8,865 bases of DNA from Verrucomicrobia bacterium UBA1731 (lineage in GTDB: Bacteria; Verrucomicrobiota; Kiritimatiellia; RFP12; UBA1067). Position 1 is the first letter of the stretch, and each line of letters begins with the position of its first letter. Below the pieces are notes generated by a model. That model ran no database searches and was not told the DNA's origin. It saw nothing but the letters and a program-made list of their open reading frames with translations. The translations under genes and the position numbers were made by a program. The stretch lies in assembly GCA_002317575.1 (NCBI GenBank), contig DCIH01000096.1, positions 154 through 9,018 of the forward strand. The letters are read 5' to 3'. This document shows, piece by piece, positions 1 through 5,334 of this stretch.

Positions 1-792
1 GATGCTCTTGGAGGCATACGCCCCCCGACCCGTCACGAGACGACCAGCTACGCCATTGCGCGTAGTCCATTGCGTGTCGCAGTTGTTGACGAGCGCGGAG
101 AACTCCGCATCAGTCGGCATACGCCACGGCGCGCCGAGATGCGCCGTCGCCGCATCGTGCGCGGCCACGAGATTGCCCGTCGCGTCAATATAGCCCGCCG
201 ACTGAAGCGATGAGTTATTCATGCCGTAGGTTGGACATTTGCCGCTGGAAAACGAAAACGCCGCACCGTCCTTCACCGAAACCCAGCCGTTGTTGTTCCC
301 ATTGCGCTTGTACCCCACCGTGTCGCCCCACCAGAAATAGTAGCCGTATTCTTCCGGTTTCGAGGCACCCACATTACACCTCGCCCAATAGGGGCCGTCC
401 TCCCAAAGCTGGACGGCGGCTTCCTTCGAATCTACGGTTAACGCAATATCGTCTATCTTGACGGTGCCCGCGTCACGCGTGGCGTCCCAAAGGAAACGGC
501 GCGTACAAACATCACCCGAAACGGAGTCGACCCCTACTTGGACGATGTGCTCCATCGGGACTGCCAACCGAGTCGCACTGTTAGTGGCGGCAAAAACGCA
601 ATCGGTTATGTTTGTTACGCTAACATCCCCCTGCATCGTCACAACGATGTCAACTTTTCCATTCCAAGGATACCGCTGCTGCGCGGTGACACCAGTTACA
701 GCAAGTGGCTCTGCGGCAAATATGGCATCCGGCAAGACAGCCAAAACTGCCATCAAACTTACTAAAAATCCAACGGTTGTCCGTCTATACAT
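1..792 (-). CDS. Secreted FISUMP-domain protein (C-terminus outside the window)
   Basis: The frame stays open from the ATG at 792 to the window edge, giving 264 residues with no stop, so the C-terminus is missing. Residues 1-27 are a signal peptide (YRR, hydrophobic core, then AIFAA). Residues about 30-125 form a beta-type domain opening with VTAQQRYPWNG and VDIVV, an arrangement I associate with surface proteins of Kiritimatiellia. From about 128 a FISUMP domain (Fibrobacter succinogenes major paralogous domain) starts: YWARCNVGASKPEEYGYYF, then WWGDT, then WRMPTDAEFSALVNNC at 223-238. The start has a GAGGAA ribosome site 7 nt upstream. The gene begins 11 nt after the stop of the membrane-protein gene, so it is probably the third gene of that operon. 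The domain is usually extracellular and its role is not established; no catalytic function should be assumed. Confidence 0.85.
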   Translation of the reverse strand, partial: MYRRTTVGFLVSLMAVLAVLPDAIFAAEPLAVTGVTAQQRYPWNGKVDIVVTMQGDVSVTNITDCVFAATNSATRLAVPMEHIVQVGVDSVSGDVCTRRFLWDATRDAGTVKIDDIALTVDSKEAAVQLWEDGPYWARCNVGASKPEEYGYYFWWGDTVGYKRNGNNNGWVSVKDGAAFSFSSGKCPTYGMNNSSLQSAGYIDATGNLVAAHDAATAHLGAPWRMPTDAEFSALVNNCDTQWTTRNGVAGRLVTGRGAYASKSI

Positions 793-803
793 GACAAGCT
801 TCC

Positions 804-1469
804 TCAACGGTCTTTAAGAAAAGAACTCTTGATCTGCGTTAATGAGTAAAACCAAAACAGCAAAAGAACGCTACAGGCAATGACAGCGAGAAATCTTACA
901 TTTACTATCTCACAAAGAACTCTTTTCGCAGCATTCCATGTTGAATATTCTTCCCGCGCGAGGAATACATGGCTCATCAGCAACGACAACCAGATCAGCG
1001 TCGAGACATGTCCTATAACGACATTAATTTTAGCGACAGAATAAGCGCCACCCTTCGTGTTCCACAACCAACTGGATGTTGAAGGACATTCAAAGCCTGA
1101 ATTCTCCTCATCAGCGCGTTTCACCCGCATCACACAACCAAATTCAGCTCCGCAATTCTTTTCAAATGCGTCTATCGCTGCCTCATAATGCTCGTACCAT
1201 GCTTTTGAACCCTTCGCCATCATTATCCAGACCATGGAAAGAAGCAATCCGACAAGCGCAACAGCAAACAGCATTGCATTGGCGATTGGAAACGGCACTC
1301 GCAAATCCTCTGAAGTACAAAAACTGACAACTGCACTCCCATATCCGGCGTAACAGGCCAACAGAAAGGCAGACAAGAAAACAGCCCGCTGCCAGACATG
1401 AGAGATTTCAAAATCTCGGCACTTCCAAAGCCCCTTGTAAATGTCAGAACTACTGATCAATGTGGACAT
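804..1469 (-). CDS. Four-helix membrane protein of unknown function
   Basis: A 221-residue protein with four hydrophobic segments at about 26-50, 62-84, 148-170 and 192-210. A soluble loop of about 60 residues lies between the second and third. Just after helix 2 comes the polar motif MAKGSKAWYEHYEAAIDAFE (84-103), the most family-like part. I recall this motif from small bacterial membrane proteins, some annotated as RipA-family octameric membrane proteins, but I cannot confirm the family. I chose ATG 1469 over GTG 1478 because AAAGGTG (1476-1482) sits 6 nt before ATG 1469 and would overlap the GTG. The gene overlaps the end of the upstream gene by 20 bp and ends 11 nt before the FISUMP gene, so it is the middle gene of a three-gene operon. 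Base composition is AT-richer than that of the metabolic genes on the right. Confidence 0.8.
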   Translation of the reverse strand: MSTLISSSDIYKGLWKCRDFEISHVWQRAVFLSAFLLACYAGYGSAVVSFCTSEDLRVPFPIANAMLFAVALVGLLLSMVWIMMAKGSKAWYEHYEAAIDAFEKNCGAEFGCVMRVKRADEENSGFECPSTSSWLWNTKGGAYSVAKINVVIGHVSTLIWLSLLMSHVFLAREEYSTWNAAKRVLCEIVNVRFLAVIACSVLLLFWFYSLTQIKSSFLKDR

Positions 1470-2226
1470 TTTGGACACCTTTCTTCAGCACATTTAAAAC
1501 AACGCCGTGCATGCAATGGTCGAGCTCGCATTCCTCTCCGACAAAATGATTGTCGGTCGCCCTGGTTGCGGTCTCAAGTAATGTTCTGGAATGCGAATAC
1601 CAGCAACCAGGAACTTTAAACATGCAACTGGCAAACACCAAACCAAGCATGAGAATCACAACATAAGGAAATTGCAATATCACATCTCGCAAGAGCGACA
1701 TCCAACACATCTTCTTTGATCGAAAATCGCAAACACAAGTACACTGATGAGGTATTGCCTCAGATTCGCTTTGTTTCACTGAACGCACCTCTTTAACATC
1801 AATTTCAACAGACACCCGTTTATAATGCCGCTTGCCATCCACCTGAAACCACGATCCCGCATTGCCCCTTTGACATTCGAAAACACCTATAAACTCATAT
1901 CCAACGCTTCCCATGCGATTGGCAAAAACAATTTGTAGCTTATTGATGTACTTAAGTGCGCCATCTTCAGCATCTTCTTTATCAAACTCATCCCCGCCCC
2001 ATGAGACGACAAGTTCATTCTCGTCACTGCTGAGCAAATCGACCCACGGAAATCGACTACGCCCGTTATGGTCTTTCGACAATTTGATGAACCATATGAT
2101 GTATTTTTCATTCTCTGGCAACTTGTATCCGGTTGGTACAGCTTTTACATCATACCCAAAGATATCACGCAGCACATCTGCCATGCGACGACACACAATG
2201 CGTTGTCCTACCGATATTTTACCCAT
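1450..2226 (-). CDS. Hypothetical protein, soluble N-terminal domain plus one membrane segment
   Basis: I do not recognise this 258-residue protein. Residues 1-150 look like a compact soluble alpha/beta domain. It contains YIIWFIKLSKDHNG (42-55), RFPWVDLLSSDENELVVSWGG (58-78) and GYEFIGVFECQRG (109-121), then HYKRVSVEIDVKEV (134-147). The FIGVFE followed by a basic KRVS strand resembles small recognition domains in some defence and restriction proteins, a loose likeness only. A cysteine-rich stretch (QCTCVC, 161-166) precedes one hydrophobic helix at about 184-203. The tail of about 55 residues is also cysteine-containing. I chose ATG 2226, with a weak GAAAGTGG site upstream. ATG 2259 is possible but has no ribosome site; an upstream TTG at 2313 is unlikely. 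The gene leads the operon and its end overlaps the next gene, so the two products probably act together at the membrane. Confidence 0.7.
   Translation of the reverse strand: MGKISVGQRIVCRRMADVLRDIFGYDVKAVPTGYKLPENEKYIIWFIKLSKDHNGRSRFPWVDLLSSDENELVVSWGGDEFDKEDAEDGALKYINKLQIVFANRMGSVGYEFIGVFECQRGNAGSWFQVDGKRHYKRVSVEIDVKEVRSVKQSESEAIPHQCTCVCDFRSKKMCWMSLLRDVILQFPYVVILMLGLVFASCMFKVPGCWYSHSRTLLETATRATDNHFVGEECELDHCMHGVVLNVLKKGVQNVHIDQ
1476..1482 (-). promoter_or_regulatory. Ribosome binding site setting the start at 1469
   Basis: AAAGGTG on the minus strand lies 6 nt before ATG 1469. The GTG at 1478 would sit inside this site, so it is not the start. The site lies inside the upstream coding region, which suggests coupled translation. 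Confidence 0.7.
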
Positions 2227-2324
2227 AGCGCATACCACTTTCTTTTTCCATCGCACCATACATATTTGAACGGTCCGCCCTCGGTGCAGAAAAGAAGAGC
2301 GGCGCACCCTCAAAATTCACATCT

Positions 2325-2445
2325 CGTGAGAGGCACCGCTAAGAACCTACTAGAAAATATGAATAGAGAGTGCGCCGCGTGGAATGACCCACGTAGCGCA
2401 CAGTCGTATTTCGCTTTCTAGTTGAAAAATTAGCGGTTTCTCACG
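2325..2445. repeat. 121-bp concentric imperfect palindrome
   Basis: Three nested stems share one centre near 2385.5. The outer arms are 2325-2342 and 2430-2445 (cgtgagag..ccgctaa against ttagcggt..tctcacg, one mismatch and a 2-nt bulge). The middle arms are 2349-2356 (actagaaa) and 2415-2422 (tttctagt), perfect. The inner hairpin is gtgcgc/gcgcac (2370-2375, 2396-2401) plus cgtgg/ccacg (2378-2382, 2389-2393), with loop aatgac. It lies between repeat copy A and the operon starting at 2226. It could be a cruciform operator, a long leader hairpin, or a small non-autonomous palindromic insertion. No T-run makes it a clear terminator. Confidence 0.8.
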
Positions 2446-2463
2446 AAGCTACTTTACGTACTG

Positions 2464-2735
2464 TTGCGTACGCGTCCGCCTTCGCTCTTGCGAGCGGCAG
2501 CGGACTGGCCGGGTTCCTTTCGGGACTTCCCGGCTCCCCTCGTGACGCGACGGCCCGCCTTCGCCTTGCTACGGCGAGGCAAGTGACATCGCGTCTGCGT
2601 GGGGTTGTGCCCTTCGGGATGCGGCGGCCTCATCGAGGCCGCCCTACCATCGGGGCCGGTGGCGGGCGCCTTTGGGCCACCCGCCGTTGTCAAAGATCAA
2701 ACCCGCTCATGCGGGCGCCGGACTGAGTCCGGCTG
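2464..2735 (-). repeat. 272-bp structured repeat, copy A
   Basis: It aligns without gaps to 3358-3629, with 14 differences by eye (about 95% identity). It begins 14 nt after the stop of the DUF2442 gene. In minus-strand order it can fold into: GCCGGAC/GTCCGGC (2733-2717), CCCGC/GCGGG (2715-2702), GGCGGG/CCCGCC (2685-2661), a perfect 9-bp stem with loop GAT (2643-2623), a GCCGGG/CCCGGC stem (2534-2508), and GTCCGC/GCGGAC (2505-2474) enclosing GCTC-GCAA-GAGC with a GNRA tetraloop. I favour a transcribed 3' RNA element or a hairpin-rich mobile repeat. No coding signal is convincing. The 523-bp gap between genes at 2227-2749 otherwise holds only the palindrome at 2325-2445. Confidence 0.93.
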
Positions 2736-2749
2736 GAAATCATGTGCCG

Positions 2750-3004
2750 CTATTGTACCACGTTCTCGCGGACGGCATCTTGCCACACTTCAAGTGGCGA
2801 AATGTCAATGTCTCCCGGCCATGTCAAATGGCCGTACTCGACGTAAGCGCTCCTGAAAAAAGCGGGGTCCTTCAACTTCTTCCAATACGATTGACCAAAA
2901 TACGGCGCGCAATCGAACACGCCCTTTTCACCGCCATCGAACACGACGGCCACGCGATGGTCGTCGATGGCGCGTGCTTCTTTCAATGTCTCGTAAGCTG
3001 TCAT
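2750..3004 (-). CDS. DUF2442 domain protein, partner of DUF4160
   Basis: An 84-residue protein that fits the small DUF2442 family: RVAVVFDGGEKGVFD near the N-terminus, then YWKKLKDPAFFRSAYVEYG, then the family's closing pattern LTWPGDIDISPLEVW. The family is commonly encoded next to DUF4160 and such pairs are listed as toxin-antitoxin-like, but which partner is toxic is not settled. I chose ATG 3004, which has GAGGG 9 nt upstream. A TTG at 3013 would overlap the upstream stop but has no properly spaced ribosome site. The gene starts 5 nt after the DUF4160 stop, so both are in one transcript. Repeat copy A begins 14 nt after its TAG stop. Confidence 0.82.
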   Translation of the reverse strand: MTAYETLKEARAIDDHRVAVVFDGGEKGVFDCAPYFGQSYWKKLKDPAFFRSAYVEYGHLTWPGDIDISPLEVWQDAVRENVVQ

Positions 3005-3009
3005 CTCAA

Positions 3010-3282
3010 TCAACCCTCGATTTTAAAGAATGTCGCGTTCTCGCTGTGCAGGAGCTCCCAATTGGCGTACAACTCTTTTTCATGACGGACAATCCAAGCC
3101 TGAACCATGTACTGCTGGTCTTTTGGAAAGTCCTTGGAACCGGCGAACATCTTTCGGGACGCAATGTCGAAGCTTGCTTCGGCACCCTGGTAGCGCGCAT
3201 GAATGTGCGGTTTGTGGTGCCGCGTATTGCGCTCGGGGTTCATGCGCACGATAATGCCGTCAAACATTGCAAGCGTTGCCAT
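3010..3282 (-). CDS. DUF4160 domain protein, partner of DUF2442
   Basis: A 90-residue protein with the DUF4160 signature. A short strand GIIVRMN is followed by a histidine cluster HHKPHIHARYQG at about 22-33. Then comes a variable middle, and a C-terminal helix VQAWIVRHEKELYANWELL where the W, H, E-L and NW positions match the family. The histidines make metal or nucleic-acid binding conceivable, but no activity is established. ATG 3282 is preceded at 7 nt by AAGGA. A later ATG at 3267 is possible but leaves less of the family's N-terminus. It is the first gene of the DUF4160-DUF2442 pair. Only 75 bp separate its start from repeat copy B, so its promoter must be in that short gap or in the repeat. 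Confidence 0.85.
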   Translation of the reverse strand: MATLAMFDGIIVRMNPERNTRHHKPHIHARYQGAEASFDIASRKMFAGSKDFPKDQQYMVQAWIVRHEKELYANWELLHSENATFFKIEG

Positions 3283-3357
3283 TGCCGATTCCTTTCTCCT
3301 TTGAGGTCACGTTGTTTGTAAACCATTTCCATTCATTTTAAAGCCAAATACGCAAGA
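3283..3357 (-). other. Short promoter-sized gap before the DUF4160 gene
   Basis: This is AT-rich sequence between copy B and the DUF4160 start. I see no confident -35/-10 pair; TTGGCT and TTTACA occur but at poor spacing. The ribosome site AAAGGA is at its gene-proximal end. Confidence 0.4.
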
Positions 3358-3629
3358 TTGCGTACGCGTCCGCCTTCGCCCTTACGAGCTTTGGCGGACT
3401 GACCGGGGTCCTTTCGGGATTTCCCGGTTCCCCTCGTGACGCAACGGCCCGCCTTCGCCTTGCTACGGCGAGGCAAGTGACATCGCGTCTGCGTGGGGTT
3501 GTGCCCTTCGGGATGCGGCGGCCTCATCGAGGCCGCCCTACCATCGGGGCCGGTGGCGAGCGCTTTTGGGCCGCCCGCCGTTGTCAAAGATCAAACCCGC
3601 TCATGCGGGCGCCGGACTGAGTCCGGCTG
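3358..3629 (-). repeat. 272-bp structured repeat, copy B
   Basis: This is the second copy, exactly 894 bp from copy A with no net insertion or deletion. It starts 19 nt after the stop of the small gene ending at 3649. Differences respect the fold. The pair G2508-C2534 of copy A is A3402-T3428 here, a compensatory change. The tetraloop hairpin GCTC-GCAA-GAGC is GCTC-GTAA-GGGC here, keeping a GNRA loop with a G-T wobble. The 9-bp GAT-loop stem (3537-3517) and the two terminal hairpins are unchanged. The 3' edge continues into TACGCAA/TTGCGTA around 3349-3364, which might help end transcription, but there is no clean T-run. Confidence 0.93.
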
Positions 3630-3648
3630 AAAAATCAATTTGTAAAAC

Positions 3649-3876
3649 TTATACGATTTTTTCGCGGTTGGCACCACGTTCTTCGCAAAGCATGTCGTAG
3701 AGATAAACGGGGCCTTCGCGATAGAGTCCGGTATCGGCATTCTGCAATTTTTGATAAAGCGCCGATCCATAGACAATACGAAGCGCGTCCTTGAGCGACA
3801 CGCCTTCCTCCTCCATCACGCGAGCGCTCAAATCAGTTGTCGCAGCCTCAAATAGATATTTCTGCTCAACTGACAT
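3649..3876 (-). CDS. Small antitoxin-like protein, third gene of the DUF3990 module
   Basis: A 75-residue acidic-to-neutral protein, mostly helical. Its pattern is LSARVMEEEGVSLKDALRIVY, then LYQKLQNADTGLYREGPVYLYDML. I recall proteins with the K-L-x-x-x-x-T-G-L-Y and P-V-Y-x-Y-D-x-L pattern beside DUF3990 genes. It may be a distant DUF3791 relative or a separate small family; its function is unknown. The start is well supported by GGAGGTG (3881-3887), leaving 4 nt before ATG 3876. The gene overlaps the DUF3990 end by 11 bp, so translation is probably coupled. It ends with TAA at 3649, 19 nt before repeat copy B. Confidence 0.78.
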   Translation of the reverse strand: MSVEQKYLFEAATTDLSARVMEEEGVSLKDALRIVYGSALYQKLQNADTGLYREGPVYLYDMLCEERGANREKIV

Positions 3877-4378
3877 AAATCACCTCCGTGCGAACCAGGC
3901 ACATGATCGCCTTCCGGCTGTGAAAGGAATACTGCACCGTTCTCCAGGGCCGCTGCTGAAGAATCTTCAAAATGTCCTCTTGCGTCAATTCGCCCATCTG
4001 ATATCGGCGCAGAAGCGTGACGATCTTGTCGTCGGCCACCAAACCGTCCACAACATCATAGAGGCGATCGATGTTATGATCTGACGCCGTACGGTCTCCC
4101 ATGCGGTTTGCAATCACAAAGGCCATCCATTCCGCATCCAGCGAGGCGAAGCATCGTCGCTTTAGACCCAGCGCCTCCGCCTTGTTCTCGTCAAAATCAT
4201 AGCACAAAACGACATTCCGACCGGAACCAGCGCGCGCCACGGACAACCCGGCGACATTTGCCGCAGAATCAAAGTCCGGAGTCAGGTAAAATCCCTGGCC
4301 GAAGTCAGTGCCGCGCCGACCACGATTCGGATCGGGCGTGTCAAACGGATCGTTCGTCCCATGATACAACGTGATCAC
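3866..4378 (-). CDS. DUF3990 protein, ADP-ribosyltransferase-like toxin candidate
   Basis: A 170-residue protein fitting DUF3990. The N-terminal LYHGT (His6) resembles the first conserved histidine of the H-Y type ADP-ribosyltransferase fold. GTDFGQGFYLT (23-33) has the family's second conserved aromatic, Tyr31. SLDAEWMAFVIANR (79-92) carries Glu83-Trp84. Residues 106-118 give a D-V-V-D-G-x-V-A-D-D-K stretch, and QYSFHSRKAI (149-158) is the usual C-terminal motif. The family is predicted to modify a target with NAD; that is family knowledge and not shown here. The start is GTG 4378, sharing GTGA with the stop of the upstream DUF3791 gene. It sits between two small genes with overlapping ends, the classic order for a toxin with coupled partners. 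Confidence 0.85.
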   Translation of the reverse strand: MITLYHGTNDPFDTPDPNRGRRGTDFGQGFYLTPDFDSAANVAGLSVARAGSGRNVVLCYDFDENKAEALGLKRRCFASLDAEWMAFVIANRMGDRTASDHNIDRLYDVVDGLVADDKIVTLLRRYQMGELTQEDILKILQQRPWRTVQYSFHSRKAIMCLVRTEVIYVS

Positions 4379-4599
4379 GCGGCGAGCCCCCCATTACGTC
4401 TGCAGACATCTCTCATGTCTTCCAGCGTCAATTCAAGCGGTTGACAACGTGCCGTCTCGTAACCATTGACAAGATAATCAAGTCCCTTGAACGAATCAAG
4501 GTAGCGCAGAGCATCGGCAGTCGCCATGCCGAACTTCTGCGCAAATTCGTTCACGCATGCCACGGTAAATTCGATTTTTTCCGTCAATCCCCGGCTCAT
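4375..4599 (-). CDS. DUF3791 protein, antitoxin candidate of the DUF3990 module
   Basis: A 74-residue protein with the DUF3791 pattern: EKIEFTVACVNEFAQKFGM, a central helix ALRYLDSFKGLDYLVNGYE, and a C-terminal LTLEDMRDVCRRNGG. This small helical family is commonly encoded just before DUF3990 and is taken as its antitoxin or regulator. The frame is open further upstream to 4749, but I chose ATG 4599. AAAGGAG (4607-4613) is 7 nt upstream, family similarity begins here, and the extra 50 codons are repeat-derived sequence with no family match. The stop overlaps the DUF3990 GTG start by 4 bp. Confidence 0.82.
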   Translation of the reverse strand: MSRGLTEKIEFTVACVNEFAQKFGMATADALRYLDSFKGLDYLVNGYETARCQPLELTLEDMRDVCRRNGGLAA

Positions 4600-4627
4600 G
4601 CCTACACTCCTTTCCCGCTTGTCGTTT

Positions 4628-4678
4628 TGGAAATCAAAACGCCGCCATCCCGTCAACTGGCGCATAGAATAACGCATG
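4628..4678 (-). repeat. 51-bp repeat, left copy (inverted partner at 4974-5024)
   Basis: The minus strand reads CATGCGTTATTCTATG at one end and GATTTCCA at the other. It matches the plus strand of 4974-5024 at 39 of 51 positions without gaps. It overlaps the putative -10 and the leader of the toxin-antitoxin operon. The GCC..GGC hairpin potential is kept in both copies. Confidence 0.75.
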
Positions 4679-4694
4679 GAATGGCGATTGGCAA
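4666..4694 (-). promoter_or_regulatory. Possible sigma-70 promoter for the DUF3791-DUF3990 operon
   Basis: Minus strand TTGCCA (4694-4689), a 17-nt spacer and TATTCT (4671-4666). The -35 matches 5 of 6 and the -10 matches 4 of 6. It would give a leader of about 60 nt before ATG 4599. The -10 lies inside the left 51-bp repeat. The organism's promoter rules are unknown, so this is tentative. Confidence 0.4.
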
Positions 4695-4835
4695 GCACGA
4701 ATTTCCCCTTGGAAATCTGAAAAAACTGAAGCGAAAGGTGAGTTAGCACTGAAATTTCCTCTTTTGAGATTTCATCGGCATATAATCAATTTTCGGTTTT
4801 GGCTGGGATGGCGGCGGGAGGGAGGGAGGAATAGC

Positions 4836-4968
4836 GGGCGCGGGACGCGCCCTCGTACGCAAGTGGGGTACGGACGAAACGACCGAAAAAACAGACGCGA
4901 TGGTATCTCCATCGCATCTACTGGGGTTGTGCCCTTTTACCACGAGTGCGCAGTTCGGGACGAACTGC
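4836..4968. repeat. Three short perfect hairpins
   Basis: GGGCGCG/CGCGCCC with loop GGA (4836-4852), GCGATGG/CCATCGC with loop TATCT (4897-4915), and GCAGTTCG/CGAACTGC with loop GGA (4950-4968). They lie between the two 51-bp repeats. None is followed by a T-run on either strand that would make it a terminator. Confidence 0.65.
4910..4936 (-). repeat. Fragment of the 272-bp structured repeat
   Basis: This 27-bp stretch matches positions 2587-2614 of copy A with two substitutions and one gap, including 15 identical bases tggggttgtgccctt. The preceding cagacgcgatg (4892-4902) is the reverse complement of catcgcgtctg inside copy A, so the fragment may carry an altered version of the same fold. 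Confidence 0.5.
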
Positions 4969-4973
4969 CACCG

Positions 4974-5024
4974 CATGCGTTATTCTATGAGCCGATTGAT
5001 GGGATCGGCGGTGTGAGATTTCCA
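4974..5024 (+). repeat. 51-bp repeat, right copy
   Basis: This is the plus-strand partner of 4628-4678, with the first 16 and last 8 bases identical. The hairpin GCCGAT (4991-4996) with ATCGGC (5004-5009) lies in its middle. Together the two copies form inverted ends of a 397-bp segment (4628-5024) beginning TGGAAATC at both outer edges. I see no target-site duplication. Confidence 0.75.
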
Positions 5025-5030
5025 TCCGCC

Positions 5031-5090
5031 AATACATGGACTGATTTGAAAGTGGGATCAGTTTGTCACATTCAAATCAGTCAATGTATT
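5031..5090. repeat. Inverted repeat with 20-bp arms and 20-nt loop
   Basis: Arms 5031-5050 and 5071-5090 pair at 19 of 20 positions; the only mismatch is G5038/A5083. The core is gactgatttgaa against ttcaaatcagtc. It is AT-rich, unlike the GC-rich palindromes nearby, and has no adjoining T-run. It could be a cruciform binding site, a hairpin transcript, or a tiny palindromic insertion. Confidence 0.85.
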
Positions 5091-5257
5091 CCAGTAAATG
5101 AAACTACAAGTTGCGACTTTGGACTGACATAAATGAGACCAGCTCAATGACAATCAATCGTGACAGTATACTGAACCGTCTTATTCTGGCGAAGAAACAC
5201 AACCAAATCAAATTTTGCGTACGCGAGATGAACCCACGTACGCGATAGGGGCATGTC

Positions 5258-5278
5258 GGCGTGCGCGGCGCGCACGCC
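5258..5278 (-). repeat. TGGTAG-preceded 9-bp hairpin
   Basis: A perfect 9-bp stem (5258-5266 with 5270-5278) and a 3-nt loop, preceded on the minus strand by TGGTAG. The 272-bp repeat has the same build: TGGTAG, a 9-bp stem starting GGCG, and a 3-nt loop. The stem sequence beyond GGCG is different but still perfectly paired. Confidence 0.7.
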
Positions 5279-5334
5279 CTACCAGCGCGCCACCCCAGGT
5301 AGAGCGGCCGCGCCGCGGACGCCGCGTCCCTCGC

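Noticed and set aside
2454..2693. Open frame across repeat copy A, with a similar frame at 3333-3587
   Set aside because: Similarity reflects the DNA repeat. The frames cover structured sequence, have no ribosome site, and differ at their ends.
2464..3629. Integron cassette array with attC sites
   Set aside because: The layout is similar, but the repeats are 272 bp and I cannot find the paired RYYYAAC/GTTRRRY core sites or an integrase in the window.
2464..3629. CRISPR array
   Set aside because: Only two long repeats with protein-coding sequence between them; no short regular repeats or spacers.
4600..4749. N-terminal extension of the DUF3791 gene
   Set aside because: It covers the 51-bp repeat and lies upstream of a strong ribosome site; family similarity starts at 4599.
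4764..5132. 122-codon plus-strand open frame
   Set aside because: It crosses hairpins, a repeat fragment and the 20-bp-arm palindrome, and has no recognisable domain.
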